DNA of 64,000 nt from contig JACGZH010000006.1 of the NCBI GenBank assembly GCA_014706385.1, forward strand, positions 124,001 through 188,000. The letters run 5' to 3'. Each line of letters opens with the position of its first letter. Position 1 is the stretch's first letter. Made by a program: the position numbers and the translations under genes. Under the pieces are notes generated by a model that worked only from the letters and a program-made list of their open reading frames with translations, searched no databases and had not been told where the DNA came from. Source of the DNA: Phaffia rhodozyma. Taxonomy: Eukaryota > Basidiomycota > Tremellomycetes > Cystofilobasidiales > Mrakiaceae. Positions 49,091 to 60,299 of the stretch are shown here, piece by piece.

Positions 49091-50309
49091 AGGAGAGATG
49101 GAGAGAGAGAGATGTGAGCAGAGTGAGCGAGGTGGGACTGAACGAAAGGTTGATCGAGATCAGGATGTTTGTACGGTCACGTGATATGAATGATTCTGTT
49201 TTCTTGTGTGTCTGTTGTATGTAGCCGGGAGAACTCTGTGAAGACGCCGAGATGGATGCGCTCAGAACAGTAGCATGTTACATGCCGGCAGTTGGAATCT
49301 AGTAGTAAGTGGGAAGTGAAAAGCGAGATTTGAGAACAAAAAGTACGAGTTCGGTGGAGACATTCACACACATCCACACATCCGAGAAGGCCGACCTCAC
49401 ATAAGATAAGATAAAGGACTGAGTGAGTTATCTGTGCTATCAACCCTGGCTTACAGCCTCTACGCTGAATGTTCATATTGTTCTCTGTCGTCGGTTGTCT
49501 CAAGCATAACTTGACTAAGCCTAGATTTACTGGTCCTTACCGCTCATACTGAAGCAGTCGCACAGACAGAACCAGACGAGGTGTATTTGCGGATACCTTT
49601 AGCTGGCCTTGAGCAAGCGTAGCAGAGGAAGAGGATGGTTTGTAGTCTGTCTCCGTAGTAGAACACTACGAAACACTTCAAATACAAACATACGCCACCT
49701 GTCTAATCCATCAATAGAGCACGTCCCTAATGCAACACTAGAAAACTGCTGCGTACCCTGAGGCCTGGCTTGATCTAGGCGACTTACGTAATTCTCAACA
49801 AAAAGATCCGTCGTGAACCCACCCTGGTGAAAATATTCACGCACGGACCCCAGCCTGTTGCGTTGAAGAAAATCTTTTTTTCCCTGGTAAATATCTGGTC
49901 GTCTCTTCTTCAAGTCGGTAAGCACACTCAATTTCTGTTTGTTAGATGTCTGGTATCCGTGTCGTCGCTCTCTTTGGAGAGTCGAGATGATCAGATGCTG
50001 ATCGAGTCCCGATTTATTTTGTTTTTCCTTGATTTTTTGCGGGTTTTTTCTGGCTGTCTGGTACGACGATGTGTTGGTTGTTTCGCCCTTGGATTTTTTT
50101 CCTTGGGATCATTCTTGCGTTCTTTCGTTTGCCTTCTGGGATTATCCTTGTCGTGCTTGTGTGTGTGTGTGTTTACGTGGAAATCGCTGGATCAAACGTA
50201 CTTCCTCGTCTTTTTGGCCGCGTTTCTTGTGCTCCTTCCGACATCTTGTCTCGAAAACCTACGCTCTCGACGTCGTTTCTTTTCTCCTTCCCCTCTGCCC
50301 TTAGTCGCC
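49091..50309 (+). promoter_or_regulatory. Divergent region upstream of eS7, with probable leader intron
   Basis: TCACGTGA at 49177-49184 lies 90 bp from the minus-strand start. On the plus strand a 387-nt intron is likely in the eS7 leader: CAAGTCG|GTAAGC at 49918 to CTGCCCTTAG|TCGCC ending 50304, five bases before the eS7 ATG. The intron interior is T/G-rich. No RNA gene was recognised in 49.2-49.9 kb. Confidence 0.5.
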
Positions 50310-51419
50310 ATGTCTTTCCAGTCCAAGATTCTCCGAACGGCCAACGCCCCTACCACCGCCCCGGATGAGGTCGAGCAGACTGTCGCCCAGGCCATCTTGG
50401 ACCTCGAGAACAACGTTCCCGAGCTCAAGTCTGAGTTGAGGGCTCTCCAGATCTCGGCCGCCAAGGAGGTCGACGTCAAGGGTGGAAAGAAGGCCGTCAT
50501 CATCTTCGTTCCCGTCCCCATGCTCAAGGCCTTCCACAAGGTCCAGCAGAGGTGAGCCTTCATTTGCTCTGTCTGGCTAGCTTTTGAAAAAGGGGAAGAA
50601 AAATTTGGTATCGGTGCTGGTGCCGGGTAGAACTGGGTCATTGAGAGGAGTAGCCGGAGGGGTGATCGGATCGTGTGGGCAAAGAGACAAGGAATCGATT
50701 TTGAATACAGACGACTACACATCAGAAATCAGAGTCGTCTTGCATGGGGATCATTCTCTGCCCAAAGAAGAATGTTCTTCTTTGGACCTACTTCAGATCG
50801 GTTTATTTGTTGTCATCAAGATACTGACAGGTGTTCTTGTTTTTTCTTTCTTTTTTTTTTTTTTTTTTCCTTCTACTCCTTCCTCGTTCCTCGTCCGCGT
50901 ACCCGTCTCGACTACTAGGCTCACCCGAGAGCTCGAGAAGAAGCTTTCGGACCGACACATTGTCTTCCTCGCCCAGCGACGAATGCTCCGAAAGCCCACC
51001 CGAAACTCCCGAGTCAAGCAGCTCCGACCCCGAAGCCGAACCTTGACCTCCGTCCACGATGCCATCCTCGAGGACCTCGTCTTCCCTTCCGACATCACCG
51101 GACGACGAACCCGAGTTTCCACCGACGGATCCAAGCTCACCAAGGTCTTCCTTGACAACAAGGACTCCAACCTTCTCGAGTACAAGCTTGACAGTAGGTC
51201 CCCGTCTTGTGTTTTTTTTTGTTGGCCTTGTGTGGAGGGACGGGGGACGGTAGGAAGGGATGGATACATGGTTTGCTTGGGTGTGTGTTTCTCCTTTCCG
51301 ATGCTGATTCACCTTTCTTTCGTTCGTTCTTCCTCAACCGCTCAGCCTTCTCCTCCGTCTACCGACGACTTACCGGAAAGGACGTCCACTTTGAGTTCCC
51401 CGCCGTTCAGGCCGAGTAA
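50310..51419 (+). CDS. RPS7: 40S ribosomal protein eS7
   Basis: Three exons (50310-50551, 50919-51193, 51346-51419) give 196 residues, the usual eS7 length. Recognisable blocks are [69 protein letters not shown] with [48 protein letters not shown], and the C-terminal [15 protein letters not shown]. Codon use is more C-ending than in the neighbours, as expected for a highly expressed gene. Intron 1 (367 nt) is long for this window and ends in a T16 run before the acceptor. Confidence 0.98.
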
Positions 51420-52537
51420 AAAATCGGATGGCTCAGTCTCGGCGTTTTTGAATTCATGACCACTTCTTTTTCCTTTTTTTTTTTTCTTTCCTCTTTCTCT
51501 TTCTCTTCTCGTGTGTCCCGTCTTGTCGTCCTTGTGAGAGTCAACTTGAGTGCAATCCTTGCTTGTTTTTTTTTTTTTACGTGAAAATTCGAGTGTCGTG
51601 AATGAGTGTGTGTGTGTGTGTATAAGTGGAGATGAAGGAACACTCGGAAGAGAAAGCGAGAGTCAAAGAGCAGGAGGATCGTGAAGAAGAAGAAGAATAT
51701 GAAGGAGAAGGAGCAGGGGAATGGAGGACGACGACGAAGGAAAGCGATTGCTTCAACCCAAGAGACAACGTGCCGACATCAAGAGTGAAGATCAAGTTAG
51801 TGAAAGCAAGTCAATCCAAAGTGATGGTGGGGTAGGAGTGAATGAAGAGAAAGAAGGGAAGAACGAAAGAGAGACAACAAGACAGAAAAAAATTGACAGA
51901 ACAGAGAACAGGGAACAGCGGTTGGGTTACCGATCTGGGAGGTTTCTTTGGCAGAGCGACACAGATTCATTGACATTGACGGGCAGCGGAACGCAGAAGG
52001 AAAGGGAAGGGGGAGGGGGGAGGAAAGAACAGAGACGAGAACGGCAGGAGAGAAAACGATGTTTGTGCCAAGGGGGGGTGTTTGTTCTCTTCTTTTTTTT
52101 TCTTTTTTTTTTTTCTTTTCCCTTCTTCTTCAGATCAAGATAGGCACGACCGCCCAGTCTTTTTCTCAATTCTTTGCGCCCCCCCTAGAATCCGTCAGAG
52201 AAAAGGAGAGCCAAGCTGCCCACCGTTGGTTTCTATAGTCTGTCGTTGTGACCGAGTCTTCGTTTTGGTGTATATTCATATAAGGATTGAAACAAGGACA
52301 GATCGAGAAGTACTAAAGATGTGTATCGAGTAGAGGGGCGCGGGGAGAACAGGACGAATGGTTGTACAACATGGGGGATGTGAACAAAAAGACGAAGAAA
52401 CAAAACAGACAGACAAAAAGAACCGACCGGAGAAGGGGGGGGGGGGAGGGAAGAGAAAGCAAGGGAATGACGAACGAAAGAGAAGAGGGGGAAGAAGAGG
52501 AAAAAAGAAAAAAAGAAAGAAAGAAAAAACCAAGATA
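51420..52537. other. GA-rich, homopolymer-rich intergenic DNA
   Basis: These 1,118 bp between convergent genes show strong strand asymmetry: long A/G-rich stretches on the plus strand broken by T-runs (51476-51486, 51567-51578, 52097-52125), (GT)8 at 51606-51621, and a G10 run (52437-52447). Open frames here are low-complexity artefacts. Confidence 0.5.
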
Positions 52538-54541
52538 CTAATAAAGTCCGCTGACAGCCTCATCCGTCGTCGAGTCTATCCTCCTCCAGATCTGATCTCC
52601 TACATGGACCTGGGCCTTTGGTTTCGAGTGCGCTTGAGGTTGGGCTTGAGGTTGCATCTGCGTTCTAGGTCGGGATCGGGTCGGACCCGAGTTTTCCTTT
52701 CTACCTTTGCCTTTATCTTTGCTGTTGTCAAGGTCAAGGTCAAGGTCAAGATCAAGGTCGGCCTCGGCGTCATCCTGGGCTTTTCGCTTCGACCCGACAG
52801 CGAGTTGCTCGGCTTCCCCTTGATCGTGAAACCGTGCGAGCTCGGAGGGAGTGATCAGCCAGGCGACGAACCTGTCTCTCGGTGTCGAGCTTGATGCCGG
52901 GGACGGGATGGCGGAGAGAAGACCTGTAAACACACTGGGGTTCGGGATGGGTGAACACGAGCGCGAGCGCAGTTAGGATGTGTGTGTGTGTGTGTGTGAG
53001 TGAGAGTCAAGCACGATATGGAGGGTTGTGAGGGAAGGGGAACAAAGAGAGCCGCCCTTCTGTGGAGAGAAAAAAGAAAGAAAGAAAGAAAAAACCATAG
53101 ACATAGAAACGTACTTGTAGTTTCCGAGCCAAGCCCATCGCTGGTTATCTCTCTGAATCTTTGTCAGACGACCGTTCATCTCGCCTTTGGTAGGGCGATC
53201 GGAAGAGAGATAGGTATCCAAATGAGGGAACCGGTCGTGTACTTGATTGGGCACGTTGAGCGGGGTGAGCGAGTTTCCGTTCGGGGAGGGGGAAAGGGAA
53301 TGAGAAGAGCAGGGAAGATTAGGAGGCGGAAGAGGAAGGACGGGTACGGAGAGCGAGGCTTTGCTACTGAGAGAAGGAAGAAAGCTTACGTCTTTTCGTT
53401 TCTTGCCATCCTAGAGGGCTCGTCCAGCTAGGTAGTACATAAAAAGACAGAGGAATAGGAAGCGGAAGCGATTTGATCAATATTTACCAATGCACGGAAG
53501 GAAGGAAGGAAGGAAGGAAGAACCCCTACAAATCCAAGATGGCCTGCCATAGATCTCTGACGGTGATGGGTCGGCCGTCCTGCCTGTTTACTCTGACGAG
53601 GGCTCTTCCTTTTTCCCATTCGGCTTGACCGGCTGGGAGGGTTTTGTGGTGGTCGAGAGAGTGATCTGATGGTGTGCCCCATAGGAACAAGACCTCGAGC
53701 TCTGCTCGGGCGGGAAAGGAGGCGAGCTGATGGGCGTAGGTCGGGTGTCTGGAGAGCGGGGATGTGGTGTGGGCTTGGTGTGTGGGCAGGGAGAGAGCGG
53801 GATGGGTCCACGCCGGTGGAGGTGGGGTCAGTGGGAGGAACGTGTCGGACAGTAGAGGGTTCGGTGTGATCGTCTGGCCAGATTTGGAGAGAGGTGCTGT
53901 GAGAAGGATGAGAGTGGTTAGCCGAGAGGGAGCAAGGAGCAAGGCGAGGGAGAGAGGAGAAGAGAGGGAGAGAGGGAGAGAGGAAGAGAGAGAAAGATGG
54001 GACGTACGCCAGATCCCGTACTTTTCTGGAGAGTGAGTGCTCCAGCAGAGAGCGATCCACTCGCCGCGATCGTCAGGGATCTTTTTTCTGGATGAGCCTG
54101 GAGAGGCTGCATCGTCCTCGTACGCCCATGGGCGAAGGACTTGGACGGCGCAGGTCGTTTGGTGATGGAGGTAGTAGCACAGCGCGTGGACAGGACTCGG
54201 GGGCGCTGGGTTGGGGAGCTGGATGATGGTTCAAGTGATGTCGAGGAGGGGGTGGTTAGTGGAAGGGGGACGGAGGAAGAGAAATGAGGAAGGGAAAGAG
54301 AAGATAAGGAAAAGAAAAGAAAAGGAAAGGAAAAGGAAAAAGAAAAAGAAAAGGAAAAAGAAAAGGAAAAGAGGACACACCCCCCAGCCTGAATTATTGA
54401 TCTGCCGTTCCCACCAGGGTTGGTAGAACGCTCTGAGGATGGGGTGCGACCTGCTCCAGGCGAGATGATCTCTGAGCGCGGTCGGGTGGGTTGTGCCGAT
54501 GGCGAGTTGGATGCTGGAGAGAATGTTTGATGGGAGGCGCT
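52538..54541 (-). CDS. Unknown protein, DUF6699-like region (5' end unresolved)
   Basis: Six exons can be joined in phase, from NILSSIQLAIGTTHPTALRD (54541 downward) through INNSGWGLPNPAPPSPVHAL and KKIPDDRGEWIALCWSTHSP. TITPNPLLSDTFLPLTPPPP follows, then RPITVRDLWQAILDF and WTSPLGWQETKR, HDRFPHLDTYLSSDRPTKGE, and VFTGLLSAIPSPASSSTPRD to TAG at 52538-52540. The NPLL...ITVRDLWQAI pattern resembles DUF6699, common in basidiomycetes and of unknown function. The tail has a (Asp-Leu)5 run from a 6-bp DNA repeat (about 52728-52758) and basic/Gln-rich low complexity. The first exon is not identified: the acceptor TGTAG at 54542 implies one, but upstream is microsatellite DNA. Confidence 0.55.
54297..54372. 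repeat. GAAAA-type purine microsatellite
   Basis: An irregular (GGAAAA/GAAAAA) tract sits in an intron of the DUF6699-like gene. Confidence 0.7.
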
Positions 54542-54960
54542 CTACAGTGTGGGTGTGGGTGTGGGTGTGCATATGTGTGGGGAGGGAGAGGAGAGGAGAG
54601 TACTAGGAAGGCGCAGAGAGAGAGGACTAAGAAGAGAGAGAGGACTAAGAAGAGAGAGAGAGAACGACAGAGACAAAGACAGAGACAAAGAAGAAAGAAG
54701 AAAGTGGGTGAATGACATTCTATCGGACGGCGCTGTTGATGTTGATGATGATGATGATGATGATTTGAGTGAGATGGTCGTTCTCATTGTTGGGCTAGAC
54801 AAAGGGAGGAGAGCTGATGGGACACCGGGCTGTGCTCGCACGTGACCCAAAGAACGCAGCGGACATTGCCGATTCCCCTTCTGCCACTGAAGCGTGCGCG
54901 CTCGGGCAAGCAGGGGGAGTGGGAGTGTGAGTGTGAGTGTGAGAGTGTGAGCGAGAGAAG

Positions 54961-55164
54961 AGCAAAGAGAAGAGCAAAGAGAAGAGCAAAGAGAAGAGCA
55001 AAGAGAAGAGCAAAGAGAAGAGCAAAGAGAAGAGCAAAGAGAAGAGCAAAGAGAAGAGCAAAGAGAAGAGCAAAGAGAAGAGCAAAGAGAAGAGCAAAGA
55101 GAAGAGCAAAGAGAAGAGCAAAGAGAAGAGCAAAGAGAAGAGCAAAGAGAAGAGCAAAGAGAAG
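54961..55164. repeat. 12-bp minisatellite AGCAAAGAGAAG x 17
   Basis: Seventeen consecutive perfect copies of AGCAAAGAGAAG (204 bp). Because 12 is divisible by 3, it stays open in several frames, giving spurious RAKR or LFAL repeats. Confidence 0.97.
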
Positions 55165-55273
55165 AGAGCAGAGAAAAGAGAGAGAGAGACAAAGAGAACA
55201 GTGTAAGGGCAACGGCAACGGCTCTGGGCGGGGCGGCCAACGATTAGGACGGACGGACGGACAAAGACATTAG

Positions 55274-55412
55274 AGAGAGAGTGTGTTAGAGAGAGTGTGT
55301 TAGAGAGAGTGTGTTAGAGAGAGTGTGTTAGAGAGAGTGTGTTAGAGAGAGTGTGTTAGAGAGAGTGTGTTAGAGAGAGTGTGTTAGAGAGAGTGTGTTA
55401 GAGAGAGTGTAT
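55274..55412. repeat. 14-bp minisatellite GAGAGAGTGTGTTA x ~10
   Basis: About ten nearly perfect copies of GAGAGAGTGTGTTA; the last copy has GTGTATTA. Confidence 0.95.
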
Positions 55413-55418
55413 TAGGGG

Positions 55419-55515
55419 GGATGCACTAGAGAGGATGCACTAGAGAGGATGCACTAGAGAGGATGCACTAGAGAGGATGCACTAGAGAGGATGCACTAGA
55501 GAGGATGTACTAGAG
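55419..55515. repeat. 14-bp minisatellite GAGAGGATGCACTA x ~7
   Basis: About seven copies of GAGAGGATGCACTA directly follow the previous array with the same period. The final copy carries GATGTACTA. Confidence 0.95.
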
Positions 55516-55819
55516 AGACTACAGTAGAGACACTCACGCACACACACAGAGGGCGAGCGAGAACGGCCGAGGTTCAAGCATAGCGAGTGAGTGTGTGTTG
55601 ACTATACTGTAGTGTGCTGTAGTGTATTGCTCTAGTCTGTGCTGCACTCCACTCCACTCCACTATGTCTCTCTATGCCTGTCTTTTCTGTGTGTGTGTGT
55701 GTGTGTGTCTAAGTATTCCTATCTCTATTGCATGTACTTCTGTTGTATATTGTACTTCTATTGTATATTGTATCTCTATTGTATCTAGCTCTACTGTGTC
55801 TTTGTCTTTGTCTTTGTCT

Positions 55820-55914
55820 GCCTCTCTCTCTATTTCTATCTCTCTCTCTATTTCTATCTATCTCTCTATCTATCTATCTCTCTATCTATCTATCTATCTA
55901 TCTATCTCTCTATT

Positions 55915-55948
<34 letters not shown>
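55820..55948. repeat. CTCT/CTAT microsatellites
   Basis: Mixed (CTCT)n, (CTAT)n and a terminal (CT)n run. Confidence 0.9.
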
Positions 55949-55952
<4 letters not shown>

Positions 55953-55975
55953 AGTCGTCTCTCCTCTCAATCCTC

Positions 55976-56080
55976 TCTCTCTCAATCCTCTCCCTCTCTC
56001 TCCTCTCCCTCTCTCTCCTCTCCCTCTCTCTCCTCTCCCTCTCTCTCCTCTCCCTCTCTCTCCTCTCCCTCTCTCTCCTA
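55976..56080. repeat. 15-bp minisatellite CCTCTCTCTCCTCTC
   Basis: About seven copies of a pyrimidine-only 15-mer with a few variant copies at the left. Confidence 0.85.
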
Positions 56081-56310
56081 TCCTTGCTCTGGTCGCTCAG
56101 TCTTCTCCATCTGTTCTCTCCAAGTTTCTTCTCTTCTCTCTTCCTTGCTCTCTGTCTCTTACACATCCACATCCACACATCCACACACAACCACACACAC
56201 ACCCCGCTAGGGTTACTCGCCAGAACAGCTCAAGGTTCCCTCCTGGTTACAGTCCACCGCTTGGCTTGCTCAGTCACGTGACCATTCTCGCACTCTCCCT
56301 CTCTTCCTTT

Positions 56311-56367
56311 CCCCCCCCCCCCCCCCCCCCCCCCTTCCCTTACTAACAAATCCCCCCCCCCCCCCCC
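56311..56367. repeat. Two poly-C tracts (C24 and C16)
   Basis: C24 at 56311-56334 and C16 at 56352-56367, 17 bp apart, about 200 bp upstream of the Tudor-SN ATG. Confidence 0.95.
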
Positions 56368-56395
56368 TCCGAAAACTCAAACCCGCAACAACAGC

Positions 56396-56462
56396 ATCAT
56401 CATCTTCATCATCTTCATCTTCATCTTCATCTTCATCTTCATCTTCATCTTCTTCTTCATCT
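56396..56462. repeat. CATCTT hexanucleotide array
   Basis: (CATCTT)n with CATCAT variants, in the presumed 5' leader of Tudor-SN. Confidence 0.9.
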
Positions 56463-56549
56463 CTTCCTCCTCTTTCCTCTCGCTCTGGTTGCTCTCCTTC
56501 AGTCTGCCCATCTAGCACATTTCATCAATCAATCAATCAAATCAGCATC

Positions 56550-57399
56550 ATGTCACAACCATTCAAAGCAGTCAGTCCCATCCTTTTCCTTCTCTCACTT
56601 GAGCACACAGAGACAAGAGACATCTCCGGTCCGAGATGTCGTTCCATCTCATGAGGATTTTCTTTTTCTTTTTCTTTTCTTCTTTCTCTCCAATGTTTAT
56701 GCCTTTCTTTCTTTCTTTCTTTCTTCCTCCCTCCCTCCCTCCCTCTTCTATACAGATCGTCAAAGGCAAGATCCGTTTTTTTATCATTTTGATTTCTCTG
56801 CCTCTCTCCTTTTGCTCCAACAAACCAAACGCTCACCTTCCATCTCGTTTGCTCTTTCCTCCATCGCCCGACCTCTCCGGTTTATTTTATATCATATAAT
56901 CTCCTCTCTTTCCCTTGCTTCTCTGCTTCTCTGCTGCTCTCCTCGCTCCGTTCTTCCCCCCCCACCAGCCGTCCTCTCTGGAGACACCTTGATCCTACGT
57001 GGTCGGGCCGGACCAAAGAATGAAACTCCCAAGGAAAGGTACGCCCCTTTCCAACACAGCTCTCTCCAGCACACTTTTCTCCCTCTCTTTCTCTTTCTTC
57101 TCCGCCTTTCACTAACAATCATCTACACACACACACACACATCCCATACCTGCTCCTCTCCCAGAATCCTCCACTTGAGCGGAATCACAGCTCCCCGAAT
57201 GGGATCCTCCCAGCGAGAAGATGAACCCTACGCATTCCCCTCCAGAGAGTTCCTCCGAACGCTCCTCGTCGGCAAAGAAGTCAGCATCCTCGTCCTTCAC
57301 TCGATGGACAAGTCCAAGTCGGCCGAAGGTAGCGGCGTCTACTCGACCGACGTCATCAGAGAATACGGAACCTGCACCATCCCCGGAGCAACCCAGGTA

Positions 57400-57448
<49 letters not shown>

Positions 57449-59379
57449 TCACAATCACCTATCATCCCCATTCTAAATCTTTTCTTCCCTTCCTCTCCTC
57501 TCCTCTCTGCCATCCCCCCCCCTCTTAGGGCGCGCCAAACAGAGACGTCTCCTCCATGGTCGTCTCCGCCGGTTGGGCCACAGTCAGAGACTCCCCGGCC
57601 AACCAGGACACCGCAGAAACCGCAAGAAAGGACGCCCTCCGACAGCTCCAGGCAGAAGCAGAAGCAAACGCCATCGGCCTCCACGCCGGTCTCCAGCGAG
57701 ACCAACCGTTGGTAAACTTTCACATGCGAGACTCCCAGGCCTTCCTCTCCGAATACAAAGGCCAGCCGCTCGACGGAATCGTCGAAAACGTCCGAGACGG
57801 AAGCTCCCTCAGAATTCGTTTGCTCCTCCAGGGTGAACACCAGTTCGTCAACCTCAACCTCGCCGGAATCAAAGCACCCAGAGTCAACGCCTCCGCCCAC
57901 GGACCATCATCAACAGAGACCGGCGAGCCGTTTTCGGAAGAGAGCAAGTTCTTTGTCGAGAGCCGACTTCTCCAAAGGGCCATCAAGGTCATCCTCCTCT
58001 CCTCCCCGGTCTCCATCGGAGGCCCCTCGACCGGTACCACCAGCGCCGCCCCCTCGACCACCCCTTCGCCCACCTCGTCCGGCATCCTTCCCCCGCCGCC
58101 TCCCACCACGTCCTCCACCTTCTTCGGTCTCGCCCAACACCCCGCAGGTGACATCAGCCAGATCCTCGTCGCCGCCGGCCTGGCCAAAGTGCTCGACTGG
58201 CATGCCGGCCTCCTTTCCTCCTTTGGCGGTATGGACAAGCTTCGTGCGGCCGAAAAGGCGGCGCAGGCAAAGAAGCTAGGTGTCTGGGAAAACTACGTGC
58301 CCACCTCCGGACCGGCAGCCAGAGCGGCCGCCGCCGCCGTCAACGGCTCTGCCGGAAGCAAAGCAGCCGACGCCCACAGAGAAAGCATGCTCCGAACGTT
58401 CGACGCCACCGTCACCAGGATCTGGAGCGCCGATAGTGTGAGCGTCCAGGAAAAAGGACAGACCACCGAGCTCAGAGTCCAGCTAGCCTCCACCAGGGGA
58501 ACGAGGTTTGTTTCTTCTAGATCCCATATGTAGTTTGTATACACACATTCATCGGAGCCGTATCCTTTCAGAGCACTCCTAACTCATCTTTCTCGTCCAT
58601 CTGTATCTCGCTTTCTCATCGTAGAGCGTCGGATCCCAAACAGGCTTATTGGGCCGATCAAGCCAAGGAGTATGTGGTTTTTTTTTCTTTCTTTCTTTCT
58701 TCTTCTTCTCTCCAAGAATGTCTTTTTTCTCCTTTTTCCTTCTCTCTCTCTCTCTCTCTCTCTCTCGCCCCGGAAAACCAATCGCTTACCCGCTCGCCCT
58801 CAGGTTCCTCCGAAAGAAGCTCATCGGAAAGTCCGTCCAGGTCACGATCGACTACGTCAAGCCGAAAGAAGGCGACTTTGATGAGAAGCCTTGTGCTACC
58901 ATTCGGTTCGGTGGAGCGCACGCGTGAGTCATCCTCCCCCTCTCTCCTCTCTCTCTTTCCTGCCTTTCCTCCAGAGAAAAAAACAAAGACACACTCATCT
59001 CAAACTGTAAACCACGACCGGAAACAGGAATGTGGCCGAGCTGTTGATCGAGAAAGGGTTTGCCTCCGTTCAGAGACACCGAAAGGAGGACGAGGATCGA
59101 TCGCCTGATCTCGACAAATTGATCATTGCCGAGCAAACGTAAGTCCTCCCCCCCCCCCCTCCGCCTCTGTTCCAATCTCTATCGATTTTCTTTGGCCTGT
59201 ACGCGTTTGTAACCTCCCGTTAGCTTTGGGTCATCCATCCCATCTTCTGTGTGCGAACAGCGCCGTGACCGAGCTCAGGGGATTACACTCTCAAAAGGAG
59301 ATGGCCCTTCCCCGAATCATCGATGCCTCCGAGGTGAGTAAACCAGCCCACTCTCAACCGTTCTTTCCCTCCCTTCCTT

Positions 59380-59412
<33 letters not shown>

Positions 59413-60265
59413 GCGATGACTGACCGATGATCTTTGAACCGAAATCTTTCCCAAGTCCGGAGCAAAGGCCTCTCAGTTCTTGCCTTTCTTCAAGCGAGCC
59501 GGCAGACAGGCCGCCGTGGTCGAGTTCGTAGCCGCCGGGTCGAGATTCAAAGTTCTTTTGCCCAAGGAGAACAAAAAGTTGACCTTTGTTAGTTTTTTTT
59601 CTTTCCTTCCCTCTCCTTTTCTAGTCAGTCTTCTTGTTTACTGATAAACTACTTTCCACCTTCCTCTCACCCTGTAGGTCCTCGCCGGAATCCGAGCCCC
59701 GAGAACGGTAAGGAACCCATCAGAGAAGGGAGAACCCTACGGGGTGGAATCTCACCGGTTCGCTTCGAGATACATGCAGAGAGACGTAGAGGTCGAGTTC
59801 GAGACGGTCGATAAAGTCGGAGGTCCGTGTCGCTCTTTTTCCTTCCTTTTTTTTTTCCTCTCTTTTCCTTTCCTTCTCCCTCGCTATCAGCTCTCAACGC
59901 GCATACATCTTTTCAATGTCATTCTTTCAGGATACATCGGAGCTATGTACGTCAACAAGACGGAGAACGTAGCTGTCGAGCTCGTCCGGGCTGGTCTGGC
60001 CCAGGTCCATGCGTACACGGCCGAAAGCCTGCCATTCGCCAGACAGTTGTTCGCTGCCGAGGAGGAGGCAAAGCGAGTAAGTCATGTTCCTTCGAGACAG
60101 AGACAAGAAGGAATCGTCTTTTTATTTTCTTTATTGACTGTTCCAATTTCAATCTTCATGTTGCATGGCCCATCAGAACAAAGCAAACGTATGTCGTCTT
60201 TCCGTCTTGTCCCTTTTGCGGCAGATTCTCTTCTGTGTCGAAGGCTGATCAAACGTTCACCGGCG

Positions 60266-60299
<34 letters not shown>

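Larger units (their letters stand above)
54542..56549. other. 2-kb repeat-rich intergenic block
   Basis: Between the DUF6699-like gene and Tudor-SN, almost all of the sequence is tandem repeat (listed separately). TCACGTGA is at 56274-56281. Long open frames on both strands come from repeats with unit lengths that are multiples of 3 and are not genes. Confidence 0.6.

Noticed and set aside
49599..49931. 110-codon minus-strand frame upstream of eS7
   Set aside because: Lies over the eS7 leader and promoter; no recognisable domain.
51721..52894. Glu/Arg-rich open frames between eS7 and the DUF6699-like gene
   Set aside because: A/G-rich simple DNA yields these; no conserved motif, and part is antisense to the minus-strand gene.
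54542..55273. Long open frames on both strands (Leu/Ser/Cys or Arg/Ala/Lys repeats)
   Set aside because: They arise purely from the 12-bp tandem repeat, whose length is divisible by three; no splice or start context and no protein-like composition.
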